NCBI GenBank assembly: GCA_963789515.1
Contig: CAWBKW010000002.1
Span: 930,001 to 994,000, forward strand
Source of the DNA: JBAXEO01 sp963789515
GTDB lineage: Bacteria; Actinomycetota; Coriobacteriia; Anaerosomatales; JAAXUF01
Direction of reading: 5' to 3'
DNA length: 64,000 nt
The translations under genes and the position numbers were made by a program. The notes under the pieces are model-generated. The model did no database searches. It worked only from the letters and a program-made list of their open reading frames with translations, and was not told the DNA's origin. Shown one piece after another: positions 20,919 to 29,641 of this stretch (its first letter is position 1; the number at the start of each line of letters is the position of its first letter).

Positions 20919-22560
20919 CTATTCGGCAGCCATGAGGACGGGATAGAGCGGCTGCTCGCCGCGGTGCGTCTCGATGTCGACGTCGGGATGAGCCATGCCG
21001 ATCGCTGCGGGCGAGTTCGGGCGAGCGGCTCGTCGTCGAAGTCCTCGCCCGCCAGCAGCGTGAGCGTCTCCGCCCCCGTCGGCGAGCAGCAGGTCGGCGA
21101 GGTCTGACGCGACGTCATTGACGTCGTCACCGACGACCTCGATCTCGTGGTCGCTGATGCCGATGACCTGCCCGCTCTTGATGGCGCCGACCTTGCCCTT
21201 CGCGTCCTTGACCGCCGTAGTGACCTCGCCCGCAGCGCACCAAGCTTGCCGCCTCGGTCATCGCCGCGGCGATCGCGTCAAGGTCATCGTCACCGTCGAA
21301 AGCGAGCATCGCCGAGAACGCCTGCGGCACCGCGGTCGTCGGGACGACCGCCACCGGCTTGTCGGACACGCCGGCTGCGGCGGTCGCAGCCATGACGATG
21401 TTCTTGTTGTTCGGCAGCACGACGACCTTCTCGGCCGGAACGCTGGCGATGGCGTCCGCCAGATCCTGCGTCGACGGGTTCATGGTCTGGCCGCCGCTCA
21501 CCACCACGTCGACGCCGAGCGACGTCAGGATCGAGCCGAGGCCCGACCCCGCTGCCACCGCCACGAACCCGATGGGCTTGAGCGGGATCGCGGGGGCGGG
21601 ACCGGGCCCGGAACCCGCGTGGGCCTCTGCCGAAAGGCCCTCGTCACGTTCCTGCGACTGGCGCCGCATGTTGTGGATGTGGACGTCGGAGACCTCGCCG
21701 AGTCCGGTCATGTGCGACAGCACGGAGCCCGGGTCGTTGGTGTGGACGTGGACCTTGTACTCGCCAGCCGCGCCCACGACGAGCTCGCTCCCGCCCACGG
21801 AGGCGACATAGTCGTGGACCGAGCCCTCCTCGATCGCGGACCCGAACAGCAGGAACTCGGTGCAGTAGAGGAACTCGTCATCGTCCCAGTCGTCGACCGG
21901 CTCGACCGAGAGCAGCGGCGCCGAGACCGACGAGACATCGGCGATGACGACGTCCATGCCGCTCACGCTGCGACGAATCCCTCGATGAGAATCGCCAGTC
22001 CGAACCCGCCGGCGTCAACGACGCCGTTCTCCTTGAGGACCGGCAGCAGCTCGGGCGTCCTGCGAACCGAATCGAACGCGGCTCTGCTCAGTGCGGAAAG
22101 CGTGTCACTCAGCGCAAGACCCTCATCAGCGGCCACACGCGCCGCCTCGGCGGTGTCGCGCAGCACGGTCAGAATGGTGCCTTCGACAGGCTTGCGCACC
22201 GCCTGGAACGCAACGATCACCGAGCGCTCGAAAGCATCGGCCACCACCTTGGCATCAAAGTCCTCGGCAGCCGTCGATTCCCTCGCAGAGTCCGCGCAGT
22301 ATCTGGCTCAGGATGACGCCGGAGTTGCCGCGTGCGCCCATGAGCGAGCCGTGCGTGATGGCGTGACACACTGCGGCGGTGTCCGAGCCGCCAGGGAGCT
22401 TCGAGACTTCAGCGACCACGACGTCCATGGTCAGGGACATGTTCGTACCCGTGTCACCGTCAGGCACCGGGAAGACGTTGAGCTTGTTGACCTCTTCTTT
22501 GCGCTCCTTCAGGGCCTGAGCGGCGGAGGCGACGTGTCGGGCGTAGGGAGGTGTGGTCAC
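20919..22560 (-). CDS. fakA: fatty acid kinase FakA (DAK2 domain), frameshifted or split
   Basis: Phosphorylates DegV-bound fatty acids for use by PlsX/PlsY. N-terminal DAK2 domain: KLNVFPVPDGDTGTNMS (metal-binding Asp), LMGARGNSGVILSQILRGL, ENGVVDAGGFGLAILIEGF. A TGA follows at 21963 and a new frame opens at an overlapping GTG (VSGMDVVIADVSSVSAPLL), continuing with EFLYCTEFLLFGSAIEEGSV, GEYKVHVHTNDPGSVLSHM, NMRRQSQERDEGL and VVVLPNNKNIVMAATAAAGV. It ends in HPDVDIETHRGEQPLYPVL. Lesions near 22258, 21240 and 21070-21010. The total of 547 codons equals one normal FakA, so a missing base at 21963 is likelier than two genes. Confidence 0.88.
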
Positions 22561-22578
22561 TTGGAGGGCTCCGAGTCG

Positions 22579-22930
22579 TTACGGGTTGCGGACTTTGACA
22601 CCCTGCACGTGGACATCGACCGACGCGACCTTGACGTCCGCCGTGTTGGTCAATACGTACTTCACGCGGTTGGCGAGGTTGTGGGAGACCTCGGTCAGGT
22701 TCGTCCCGAACTCGATGACGACGTAGAGGTCGACGACGACGCCGTCTTCCGTTGTCTGGACCTTCACGCCCTTGCGAAGCTTGGCCGCCGGGAGGAGCTG
22801 GGCGACCCCGTCACGCAGAGAGGGACTCGCCATGCCGACGATACCGTAGCTCTCCAAGCGACGCGTATCCGGCCAGATCGGCCAGCACGTCGTTGGCGAC
22901 GTTCACGGTTCCGGCAACGGACTCAGGCAT
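22579..22930 (-). CDS. Asp23/Gls24 (alkaline shock, YloU-like) protein, one frameshift
   Basis: Small cytoplasmic or membrane-associated protein of the Asp23 family, very often next to fakA (the yloU-yloV pair). Starts MPESVAGTVNVANDVLADLA with AGAGGAGT as ribosome-binding site; the central IVGMASPSLRDGVAQLLPAA and VVVDLYVVIEFGTNLTEVSH blocks are diagnostic. One extra base near 22854 (CTTGGAGAGC) breaks the frame between GYASL and ESYGIVGM. 117 codons. The upstream frame reads straight into it from the DUF1858 gene (see findings). Role beyond envelope stress is not known from sequence. Confidence 0.88.
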
Positions 22931-23149
22931 CGCGTCACTCCTCTGGTGAGGTTGATCGGGCAGCTCGTTCAACTCGGCGAGCAGGGCGTCGACCGACACA
23001 TCATGCATGGCCGCGACCGCCGAGACGGTCTCCATGCCGGACGCCAGGCAGGATGCGCAGGCCAACCCGTGGCGCTCGAACACGTCCGCCGCATCCGGGT
23101 AGCTGACCAGGACCTCGCGTATCAGGGTGTCGCGCGTGATACCTGCCAT
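22931..23149 (-). CDS. DUF1858-type small redox protein, reading into asp23
   Basis: About 72 aa. Begins MAGITRDTLIREVLVSYPDA, then VFERHGLACASCLASGMET with a CxxC motif, and VSVDALLAELNEL. This is the DUF1858 domain found alone or beside hybrid-cluster proteins and proposed to be a disulfide/redox module. As sequenced there is no in-frame stop before asp23; the frame continues through its ATG. A TGA lies in the next frame inside the asp23 ribosome-binding site, so one indel would restore two separate genes. A minus-strand promoter -10 (TATACT) is at 23189-23194. Confidence 0.75.
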
Positions 23150-23188
23150 TCTCGGACTCCCCTCTCGGCGGGCTGGCGCCGTACGGAC

Positions 23189-23194
23189 AGTATA
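23189..23194 (-). promoter_or_regulatory. -10 element for DUF1858-asp23-fakA
   Basis: TATACT on the minus strand, 40 bases before the DUF1858 ATG. No good -35 is seen 17 bases upstream. The first upstream minus-strand gene is more than 400 bases away and a plus-strand gene intervenes, so a promoter is required here. Confidence 0.45.
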
Positions 23195-23241
23195 GCCGAC
23201 CGCCTTCCCTCCACCATGCGCACGCTGAGCCGGGCACGCCC

Positions 23242-23271
23242 TTGTCGCCTTTCGGGTGCGCGTGGTAGCAT
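23242..23271 (+). promoter_or_regulatory. probable promoter of rpmB
   Basis: TTGTCG (23242-23247), 18 bases, then TAGCAT (23266-23271). It faces rpmB, which starts 76 bases downstream and stands alone on the plus strand. Confidence 0.5.
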
Positions 23272-23346
23272 TGCCTGCGTTTTGTGCCCTGAAGAAGTAA
23301 CCGGTCGGCCCAAGCCGACCTATGAGAACCCATGAGGAGCGTACGA

Positions 23347-23535
23347 ATGTCGAAGGTCTGCGCAGTCTGTGGAAAGCACCCCGTGGCGGGCCGTAACGTC
23401 AGCCACTCCCACCGCGTGACCAACCGTGTCTTCCGTCCCAACATCCAGAAGGTCACGGCCGTCATCAACGGTCACGTCAAGCGGGTCAACGTCTGCACGA
23501 AGTGCATGAAGGCCGGCAAGGTCACGCGCGCCTAG
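23347..23535 (+). CDS. rpmB: 50S ribosomal protein L28
   Basis: 62 aa large-subunit protein, intact. Starts MSKVCAVCGKHPVAGRNVSH; the Cys pairs CAVC (residues 5-8) and CTKC (near 51-54) mark the zinc-binding form. The alternative start five codons upstream lacks family support. Stands alone on the plus strand between the divergent DUF1858-asp23-fakA unit and the convergent HD-GYP gene, with its own promoter and terminator. Confidence 0.97.
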   Translation: MSKVCAVCGKHPVAGRNVSHSHRVTNRVFRPNIQKVTAVINGHVKRVNVCTKCMKAGKVTRA

Positions 23536-23562
23536 CACACGCTCTAAACGGCACTCACCTGA

Positions 23563-23587
23563 AACGGCCGCCACTTTGGCGGCCGTT
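23563..23587 (+). terminator. terminator between rpmB and the HD-GYP gene
   Basis: AACGGCCGCC (23563-23572) and GGCGGCCGTT (23578-23587) form a perfect 10-bp stem around ACTTT. No T-run on either strand. It lies between convergent genes and may serve both. Confidence 0.7.
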
Positions 23588-23612
23588 CTGCGTTGCGCAT
23601 CGCCGGCCCGGC

Positions 23613-25467
23613 TCACTCCACCCCGACCGCGAGACGGGCTGGAGCGGCGTCCAGTATCCCGACGAGCGCGTCGACGACCCGGGGATCGAACTGGGTGCCG
23701 GAATGGTCCCTGATCTCGGCCAGTGCCTTGGCCGCGGGCATCGCGAACCGATACGGCCGATGCGAAGTCATGGCCACGTACGCGTCGGCCACAGCAAGAA
23801 TGCGCGCGCCGAGAGGAATGTCCTCCCCTGCGACTCCACTCGAGTAGCCACGCCCATCGTAGTGCTCATGGTGGTGGTACACGACCGGTATGACTTCGCT
23901 GCAGAGTCGGCGCCTGGCCCAGAATCTCCGCGGCGATGCGCGGGTGCATCTTGAGCATCCCCCACTCGACAGTCGTCAGAGGACGGTTCGTGACGGCGAC
24001 GGCCTCTCCGGCCGCCGACATGCCGATGTCGTGCAGCAAAGCGGCGAGCTTGAGGGCATGGGCGTCGTCCTCGGCGATGCCGAGCGAGCTCCCGAGGGAC
24101 GCAGCGAGGTCCACGATCCGCGCTGTGCCGCCGCGGGAGTACGGGTCACGGGTCTCCAGCGCGAGCGCGAGCGCCTTGAGCGTGTCGTAGAACAGGTCCT
24201 GCGCTGTCGTCGCCGCACGCGCGTTTCGCAGAGCTGTTGCGGTGATGCGTCCGACGGCCTCAAGGGCGCGCACATGAGAGCGCGAGAACCGGGCGTGGAA
24301 CCTCCGGCTTCCCACGTTCAGAACACCCAAGACACCGTCATCGTCGGAGATCGGGACCGAGACGGCCGACAGCACGCCGTGCCGCCGGCTCTGGGGCCCT
24401 TTGTGCTCCAGGTCCTCCACCACGAGCGGGCGGCCGCTGGCAAGCACCCAACCGGCGATGCCCTCGCCTTCCGAGACAAGCGTCCTGGTCACGACGTCTT
24501 CCGGTAGTCCATGCGCCTTGGCGATCTGCATCGGCGTGCCCTTCTCGCCGACAAGCATGATGCTACCGGTCTCGCCTCCCGACAGTGCGAGCGCATGACC
24601 CAGCGCAATGTCCACCACTTCGTCGGCATCGAGCGGACGCGACAGGTCGCTCGCCGTCTCGACCAACTGCCGCGCCGTCCCGGCGTCCGACCGCGCGAGG
24701 TGCAAGGCGAACGCGCCCGTGAGGCATCCGCACATGGCCAAGGTGATCCGATCCATCTGAGCCTGAACCGGCTCGGACTCGCCCACGAAGTCCACGGCCG
24801 CGACCCCTGCCGCCTCGTCGGTCGCCAGGGGGACCGCGTAACGCCATCCGGGGGCAAAAGCAGTGCCCTCCGCGGGAACCCCGATGCGCCCGCAGCGCAC
24901 AGCCCCGCTCGCGAGCGCGTCCCCAAGGACGCCCTCGACCGCCGGGACCGGAGTCGGGTCCGGACTCCCTGGCCCCTCGGCGCCGATCAGGCGAAGCGTG
25001 GGTGTGCCTACATCCTCCAGCCACAGATGCGCTGCGACCGGCGTTCCGGCGAGACGCGCGTTGGCCAGCAGCGCCAGCAACACGTCGCTGGCGTCTGCGC
25101 TCTGCGGCATCACGAGATCGGGCGCTTCCACCGGAAGCTTCGCGACGATCGCCTCGTCCGGAGCAACCGGTGGAGGGGCGGGCGTGGCGGGTGGCTCCAG
25201 TGCCGTCTGAGGCGCCGGTGCGGTCATGGAAACGCCGGGCCTCGCCGCAGATGGCGGTGGGGCGACCGGAATCCCCGCCGGCTGCGCGCACACCTGAGCG
25301 CTCGGCTCACTTCCCGCAGTCGACATCAGGGCCGCCCAAACCGCGCAAGCGCCGGCGACCGCTGCGGCTCCCAATGCGAGGCGCCAATCGAACGCAGCGG
25401 AAACCACGGCGAGCAGGAGCGCTAGCCCGGAGAAGACGAGGATAGACGACTGGGTGAACCGGTTCAT
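23613..25467 (-). CDS. membrane GAF / HD-GYP domain protein (variant GYS motif, one frameshift)
   Basis: Predicted signalling phosphodiesterase. About 618 codons. Two hydrophobic helices at residues 9-50 (ILVFSGLALLLAVVSAAF; LALGAAAVAGACAVWAALM), a Pro/Ala-rich linker, a first divergent GAF-like region, a second GAF (GGETGSIMLVGEKGTPMQIA; AVSVPISDDDGVLGVLNVG), then an HD domain with LAALLHDIGMS and HPRIAAEIL. An extra base near 23917 shifts the frame before YHHHEHYDGRGYSSGVAG. The HD-GYP family motif HHExxDGxGYP is present except that the final Pro is Ser. Substrate (cyclic di-GMP in most relatives) is therefore uncertain. Confidence 0.85.
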
Positions 25468-25520
25468 GTGGGCATCATGCCCCTCATCAGCGTGGACGCA
25501 CCATATCTTCGACCGAACTG

Positions 25521-26189
25521 CTAGCTTTCTTGAGCGTGAACCGCGCCCGGACCCCTCGGCGCGAGCACGAGCACCACGCCCCGTGACACGCTGATCGTCG
25601 CGCGCCCCTCCGGGCCGATACGGTTGCTCAGTCCCAACGATGAGGAGGGATCGAGCTCGGCCTCGACAAGCTCCCAGACACAACCCCCGGCTGAGACGGT
25701 GGCAGAAGCGCCGAACGGCATCAACGAGAACGTGGCACCAGCCCCTGACAGGCGAATCGAACTGCGTCCCTCCGGGGAAAGGACCCATACGTCCAGTTCC
25801 GGTTCGACAAGGTGCGGCCGCATGTCAACGGCGGATGACATCACGGCGAGCACGGCAAGGGTGTGATCGAGGCGCCCCGTGGACGCCGCCGTGATCACCA
25901 CGGTGTTCGCTCCGCGGCTGCGGACCTCGGCGACCGCGAGCTGGAGGTCGGAGGCGTCCTTCTCGGCAGGGAACTCGATGACGCAGACCCCCAGCTGTCC
26001 GAGGCGGTCGAGATCGTCATCCGGAAGGGAATCGAAGTCCCCCACCACGACGTCCGGCACGACGCCTGCCTCAAGGCAGACCGAGCCGCCGCCGTCGACA
26101 GCCACTACCAGATCGGCCTCATCCGCGAGGCAGGGAAGCAGTGTCTCGGTCCCGGGAACAGGGGCCGCACAGACGAGGAGCGCTCTCAC
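25521..26189 (-). CDS. thiamine pyrophosphokinase
   Basis: Transfers pyrophosphate from ATP to thiamine, giving the active cofactor. 222 aa, intact. The GTG start (VRALLVCAAPVPGTETLL) overlaps the thiT stop (GTGA). Motifs: DLVVAVDGGGSVCLEAGVVP, VVGDFDSLPDDDLDRL, FPAEKDASDLQLAV and TAASTGRLDHTLAVL, all typical of the TPK catalytic domain, followed by a smaller substrate-binding domain with SLMPFGASATVSAGG. Coupled to a thiamine importer and a likely TPP riboswitch: a salvage unit. Confidence 0.93.
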   Translation of the reverse strand: MRALLVCAAPVPGTETLLPCLADEADLVVAVDGGGSVCLEAGVVPDVVVGDFDSLPDDDLDRLGQLGVCVIEFPAEKDASDLQLAVAEVRSRGANTVVITAASTGRLDHTLAVLAVMSSAVDMRPHLVEPELDVWVLSPEGRSSIRLSGAGATFSLMPFGASATVSAGGCVWELVEAELDPSSSLGLSNRIGPEGRATISVSRGVVLVLAPRGPGAVHAQES

Positions 26190-26779
26190 GAGGATGCCTC
26201 GCCGGCGCTGCGGGAGCCAACCGGAACGGCAGCGTCGAGGACCGGCAGGACCAACAGGGCCGCAACGATGCTCAGGATCAGCGAGGGGACGACGTAGCTC
26301 AGGTTGTAGAGCGCCGAGTAGACCCAGACGGGGGTCCCCGCGGGTGCGTTGGCCCCGAAGAACACGATTCCCGAGACGAAATGCGCCGCGAAGCGGGCCG
26401 CCGCACCCAGAACCATCCACGGCACGGCGACCGCCTCGGCGGCCGCACGCCGTCCGGACGCGACAAGCGCCTGATACTGCCGCGAGCCGAATCCCGCGAC
26501 CGAGAGGAGCGCGAAGGCCACGGGATAGTCGAGAAGCACCTGGATAGGGGCCGCCGCGTAGGGTTCGAACAAGAAGTCGATGACCCCGAAGGCCGCGCCG
26601 GCGATCGCCGCGGGCATGACGCCGCGACGAAGCGCCAACACGAGGATCGGCAGCATCGCGAGTGAGATGTCGCCCCCAGCGAAGTTCCACGGCAGCTGGA
26701 TCCGCCACAGCTTCAGGACGGTGCAGAGCGCGATGGTAAGCGCGATCTCGGCGAGCAGTCGGACTCTATCGGATCTCAC
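26186..26779 (-). CDS. thiT: thiamine ECF transporter substrate-binding component ThiT
   Basis: Integral membrane S component that binds thiamine for an energy-coupling factor transporter; the shared ECF ATPase/T subunits are not in this window. 197 aa, about six membrane helices. GTG start with AGGGGG five to six bases upstream. Family blocks: WNFAGGDISLAMLPILVLAL, a tryptophan/aromatic-rich region, LDYPVAFALLSVAGFGSRQY, AHFVSGIVFFGANAPAG and WVYSALYNLSYVVPSLILS. Followed at once by thiamine pyrophosphokinase and preceded by a candidate TPP riboswitch, which agrees with the assignment. Confidence 0.92.
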   Translation of the reverse strand: MRSDRVRLLAEIALTIALCTVLKLWRIQLPWNFAGGDISLAMLPILVLALRRGVMPAAIAGAAFGVIDFLFEPYAAAPIQVLLDYPVAFALLSVAGFGSRQYQALVASGRRAAAEAVAVPWMVLGAAARFAAHFVSGIVFFGANAPAGTPVWVYSALYNLSYVVPSLILSIVAALLVLPVLDAAVPVGSRSAGEASS

Positions 26780-26840
26780 GGAAGACCCCCTGGTTCGTCG
26801 GCTGGGCTGCGGCCGACTGGAGCTGAGAGGGAAGGAACAA

Positions 26841-26860
26841 CGCCGCCCGTTCCAGGGCGG
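26841..26860 (-). terminator. hairpin downstream of the TPP aptamer
   Basis: CCGCCC (26843-26848) pairs with GGGCGG (26855-26860); on the minus strand it is followed by CGTTGTTCC. It lies between the aptamer and the thiT ribosome-binding site, where an expression platform is expected. The T content is low, so attenuation is a guess. Confidence 0.4.
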
Positions 26861-26958
26861 AGCCGTCGTGCAGGCTCCGCATTACCGGAGCCGTCTTCTC
26901 GGTCGCGACGATCGTCGCCTCTCAGCCGCCTGGTCAGCGCAGCTCCCGACACGGTGTT
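26861..26958 (-). promoter_or_regulatory. candidate TPP riboswitch upstream of thiT
   Basis: On the minus strand the leader contains TCGGGAGCTGCGCTGACC, the invariant thi-box core GGCTGAGAGG, and GGCTCCGGTAATGCGGAGC, which resembles the second half of the TPP aptamer (the GGxUAAUxC loop). CCGT near the 5' end pairs with ACGG near the 3' end to close P1. The GAxCCUGAU segment is divergent, so the match is incomplete; a thiamine uptake and activation operon directly downstream supports the call. Confidence 0.65.
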
Positions 26959-27009
26959 CAGTTGTCGCTGGCATTCTCCGGCATCGGGCGGAGCGAATGC
27001 AACCGGCAC

Positions 27010-28026
27010 CTACTCCATCTTGCGCAAGTACGGATACGGGTTCACAGGGCTGCCGTGCGGTTGGATCTGAAGATGGAGGTGTGAGGCTCCCCCGGCGGCG
27101 TTGCCCGTTGACCCCACGTAGCCGATGATCTGCCCGGCCTTCACCCGGCCAGACCTCACTGCCCAGCCGTCGAGATGGGCGTAGTAGAAGCTCCAGCCGT
27201 TGTTGGCCGAGAGCCAGATCGTCTTGCCACCCAACCCGCCGGTCTTCGATGTCACCGTCCCCGGGAGAATCGCCACCACCGGCGTCCCCCTCGGCGCCAT
27301 GATGTCCGTCCCCTCATGCCTGCGCCGGCCGTTGCCGCGGGAGGCGCCCCACGTGTCGGAGTAGTAGTACGAGCCGACGACCGGGAACACCATCCCGTTG
27401 GGGCCCGCCACCGATGCGACGCCTGCCGGCCGGTTCGCTCCGCCGCGGACCGCATCGAGCTCGGCCTTGACCTTGGCGAACGCCGCCTGTTTGGCTTTGA
27501 GCTGCCCCTGAAGTCGGTCGCGCTCGGCTTTCAGCGACGTCACTGCCTTCGTCGCGGACCGCTTCTCCGAGGCGAGCTGCGCTCGCTGCTTGTTGAGCTT
27601 GTCGCGAACGCGCTTCACCTCGGCGATGGACTGCGCATCCGACGTGCCGATGCGGCGCATGAGATCGACGCGCGTGAACAGGTCTTCAAAGCTCGCCGCT
27701 CCCACCAGGACCTCAAGAGGTGACACCTGGCTACGCCGGTAGATTCCCGCGGCGTGGGTGCTGAGCAGCGCTTGCGCGGCAGCCAACTCCTTCTTGGACT
27801 TGGCGATCTGCTTGTCGGTCTTCTCGACCTTCAGTTCGACCTCGTCAAGCCGCCAGTACGCCCTATCCCACCGATCTCCGGCCTTCTTGGTCTCACTCTT
27901 CAGCCTCTCGAGCTGTGCGGAGAGCTGCTCGGCACTCTGCCCCGGCGCGCCAAGCGCGATGGACTGACCCATCGAGCCAACAGACAGGCAGCAAGCGAGT
28001 ACGAGGGTGATCAGCCTCCGAATCAG
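27010..28026 (-). CDS. secreted M23 family peptidoglycan endopeptidase with coiled coil
   Basis: Predicted cell-wall hydrolase resembling the EnvC/RipA-type layout. A signal peptide (IRRLITLVLACCLSVGSMG, cleaved near GQSIALGA), then about 190 residues of coiled coil (LEKVEKTDKQIAKSKKELA-like heptads), then the LytM domain with RRHEGTDIMAPRGTP (HxxxD) and GASHLHLQIQPHG (HxH): zinc ligands all present. The start is unclear: the frame has no ATG or GTG at the right place, and a CTG overlapping the upstream stop (CTGA) after AAGGGGG is used here; ATT one codon on is possible. Translationally coupled to the PASTA/amidase-like gene, implying joint action on the wall. Confidence 0.88.
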   Translation of the reverse strand: MIRRLITLVLACCLSVGSMGQSIALGAPGQSAEQLSAQLERLKSETKKAGDRWDRAYWRLDEVELKVEKTDKQIAKSKKELAAAQALLSTHAAGIYRRSQVSPLEVLVGAASFEDLFTRVDLMRRIGTSDAQSIAEVKRVRDKLNKQRAQLASEKRSATKAVTSLKAERDRLQGQLKAKQAAFAKVKAELDAVRGGANRPAGVASVAGPNGMVFPVVGSYYYSDTWGASRGNGRRRHEGTDIMAPRGTPVVAILPGTVTSKTGGLGGKTIWLSANNGWSFYYAHLDGWAVRSGRVKAGQIIGYVGSTGNAAGGASHLHLQIQPHGSPVNPYPYLRKME

Positions 28027-29174
28027 CGCGACGCCCCCTTGACGCCGTAGAGCTCGGCGATTGCCTTGTAGATCGAGCGGGCGACCGTGTCGGCCCACTT
28101 CGGGTCTCGGAAGTTGGCCACGTCCTCAGGAGCACCGAGCGAACCAAGCTTCACTCGCGACCAGGGCGCCTTGGTGGTGGCAAGCACGGTGTCGCTGGGC
28201 GTGGTAGAGGCCGAGGCCGAAAGTCCGTTCCCCACCAGTGTGGTCGCGATCAACGTGGCGAACGTGCGAGAAGGCTCGACGACTGCGCTCGGGCCCGTCA
28301 GGGGATACAGGGCAACCATTCCCGCAGCGCCCTTCTCGGCGACTTCGAGGCCGACAGCCACCGTCGCAGAACCCTCCTGGGCCCTCCGCGCTCTGACCGG
28401 GGCCGACGCCGCGGTTCCCGTGTCGGTGAGTGAACGAGTCGCGAGGACCGTGCCTCCTGAGGCCTCGATCAGCGACCTGAGCCTCCGGGCGACCTCGAGC
28501 GTGACGTCGGTCTGTCCCTGCGGAACGACGCCTGGATCGATGGTCACGGCCACGTCGCGCAGGTTCAACGGCAGAAGCGTCGTGTTCCCCGGGCCCGGGG
28601 AAGCGATCGTGACCCGCACGATGCCACCCGTTCTGACCATCACGCCGGGCGAGGGGTTCGTAGCCAGAACCGTGTCGCTGGGCTGCGCAGAAGACTCTGT
28701 CTCCACGCGCAGTTCCAGGCCCTTGCCCTCGAGCACTCCCCGCGCGAGCAGCAGTCCGTCCCCGACGACGTCGGGCATTGCGAACTCCTCGGTACCGGCC
28801 GAGATGACGACGGTCACGGAATCGCCGCGACGCAGGGTCGTTCCCGCGGCCGGCGACTGCGAGATGATGGTGTCGGCCGGTAGTGCGGAGAACCGCTTCT
28901 CGGCTACTACGACCTCCAGACGCCCGGTCGCTGCCCGGCTCTTTGCCACGCCCAGTTCAAGGCCGACCATCTCGGGCACCGACACGCGCGTGATACTGCC
29001 CACGTACAGCCCGCTGACGATGATCAGGACGAGCACCCCTACCGCCACGGCCGCGGCAATGGGGATCCACGGGGCGATCAGGGGCGGTCGAGGCGGCCTC
29101 GGGCGTTCGGGCAACGAAGAACCCTCGCCCGGGGAAGGCTCGAAGAACTCTGATGTGATCTCGGATTCACTCAT
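28023..29174 (-). CDS. membrane PASTA protein with amidase_3-like domain lacking metal ligands
   Basis: 383 aa, intact. ATG start with TGAGGT upstream. A Pro-rich cytoplasmic N-terminus, one membrane helix (PIAAAVAVGVLVLIIVSGLY), two PASTA repeats (SVPEMVGLELGVAKSRAATG; FAMPDVVGDGLLLARGVLEG), then a C-terminal domain with the fold markers of N-acetylmuramoyl-L-alanine amidase (VAVTIDPG, DVTLEVARRLRSLIEASGG, VKLGSLGAPEDVANF). In active amidases these read DPGHGG, SxHxN and VELGFLSN; here the first His is Val, the second His site is missing and the Glu is Lys. It probably binds peptidoglycan without cutting it, perhaps regulating the M23 enzyme next door. Confidence 0.8.
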   Translation of the reverse strand: MSESEITSEFFEPSPGEGSSLPERPRPPRPPLIAPWIPIAAAVAVGVLVLIIVSGLYVGSITRVSVPEMVGLELGVAKSRAATGRLEVVVAEKRFSALPADTIISQSPAAGTTLRRGDSVTVVISAGTEEFAMPDVVGDGLLLARGVLEGKGLELRVETESSAQPSDTVLATNPSPGVMVRTGGIVRVTIASPGPGNTTLLPLNLRDVAVTIDPGVVPQGQTDVTLEVARRLRSLIEASGGTVLATRSLTDTGTAASAPVRARRAQEGSATVAVGLEVAEKGAAGMVALYPLTGPSAVVEPSRTFATLIATTLVGNGLSASASTTPSDTVLATTKAPWSRVKLGSLGAPEDVANFRDPKWADTVARSIYKAIAELYGVKGASR

Positions 29175-29302
29175 GTTGACCTCAGTGTATACGATGCGAG
29201 CCAGCCCGCACCTTGCTCGACGACCCGGGTCGTGCGTATCCTGCATGGTCCGGATGATGAGGACCGGGCTCCGCGCCGACCGCCCTACCGTGAGGAAATC
29301 GG

Positions 29303-29590
29303 ATGCCAACGTACGACTACCGCTGCACATCCTGCGAGCAGGACTTCGAGGTGTCGCGTTCGATGCGTGCCACCGGAGAGGAGTGCTGCCCCTCGTGTGG
29401 CGCCCCCGCGGTCAAGATCTTCGCGCCGGTGAGCGTCGCGTTCAAGGGAAGCGGCTTCCACAATACGGACTACCGGGCCAAGCCGGTGGATCCCGCGGCG
29501 GATGCACCCAAGTCCGAGCCCGCATGCCCGAAGGCCGAGAGCAGCGCACCGGCCTGCGCCGGCTGTCCGGCCGCCGCACCCGCCGAGTAG
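29303..29590 (+). CDS. FmdB-family zinc ribbon protein
   Basis: 95 aa, intact. Starts MPTYDYRCTSCEQDFEVSRS after a GTGAGG site. Two Cys pairs, CTSC (8-11) and CPSC (29-32), form the FmdB/CxxC zinc ribbon; VAFKGSGFHNTDY is the second conserved block. The tail is Ala/Pro/Cys-rich (CPKAESSAPACAGCPAAAPA), with extra cysteines that are not part of the core domain. A putative regulatory role in the family is unproven. Divergent from the PASTA gene and closed by a strong terminator. Confidence 0.92.
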   Translation: MPTYDYRCTSCEQDFEVSRSMRATGEECCPSCGAPAVKIFAPVSVAFKGSGFHNTDYRAKPVDPAADAPKSEPACPKAESSAPACAGCPAAAPAE

Positions 29591-29641
29591 CTGCAGCTCG
29601 AACCGCGATCCCCCCGGGAGGGTGGTTCGCCAGTCTCGCCG

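Noticed and set aside
21118..23106. 662-codon open frame on the plus strand opposite fakA and asp23
   Set aside because: It mirrors the codon pattern of the real minus-strand genes; no ribosome-binding site and no family-like sequence. Such antisense frames are common at this GC content.
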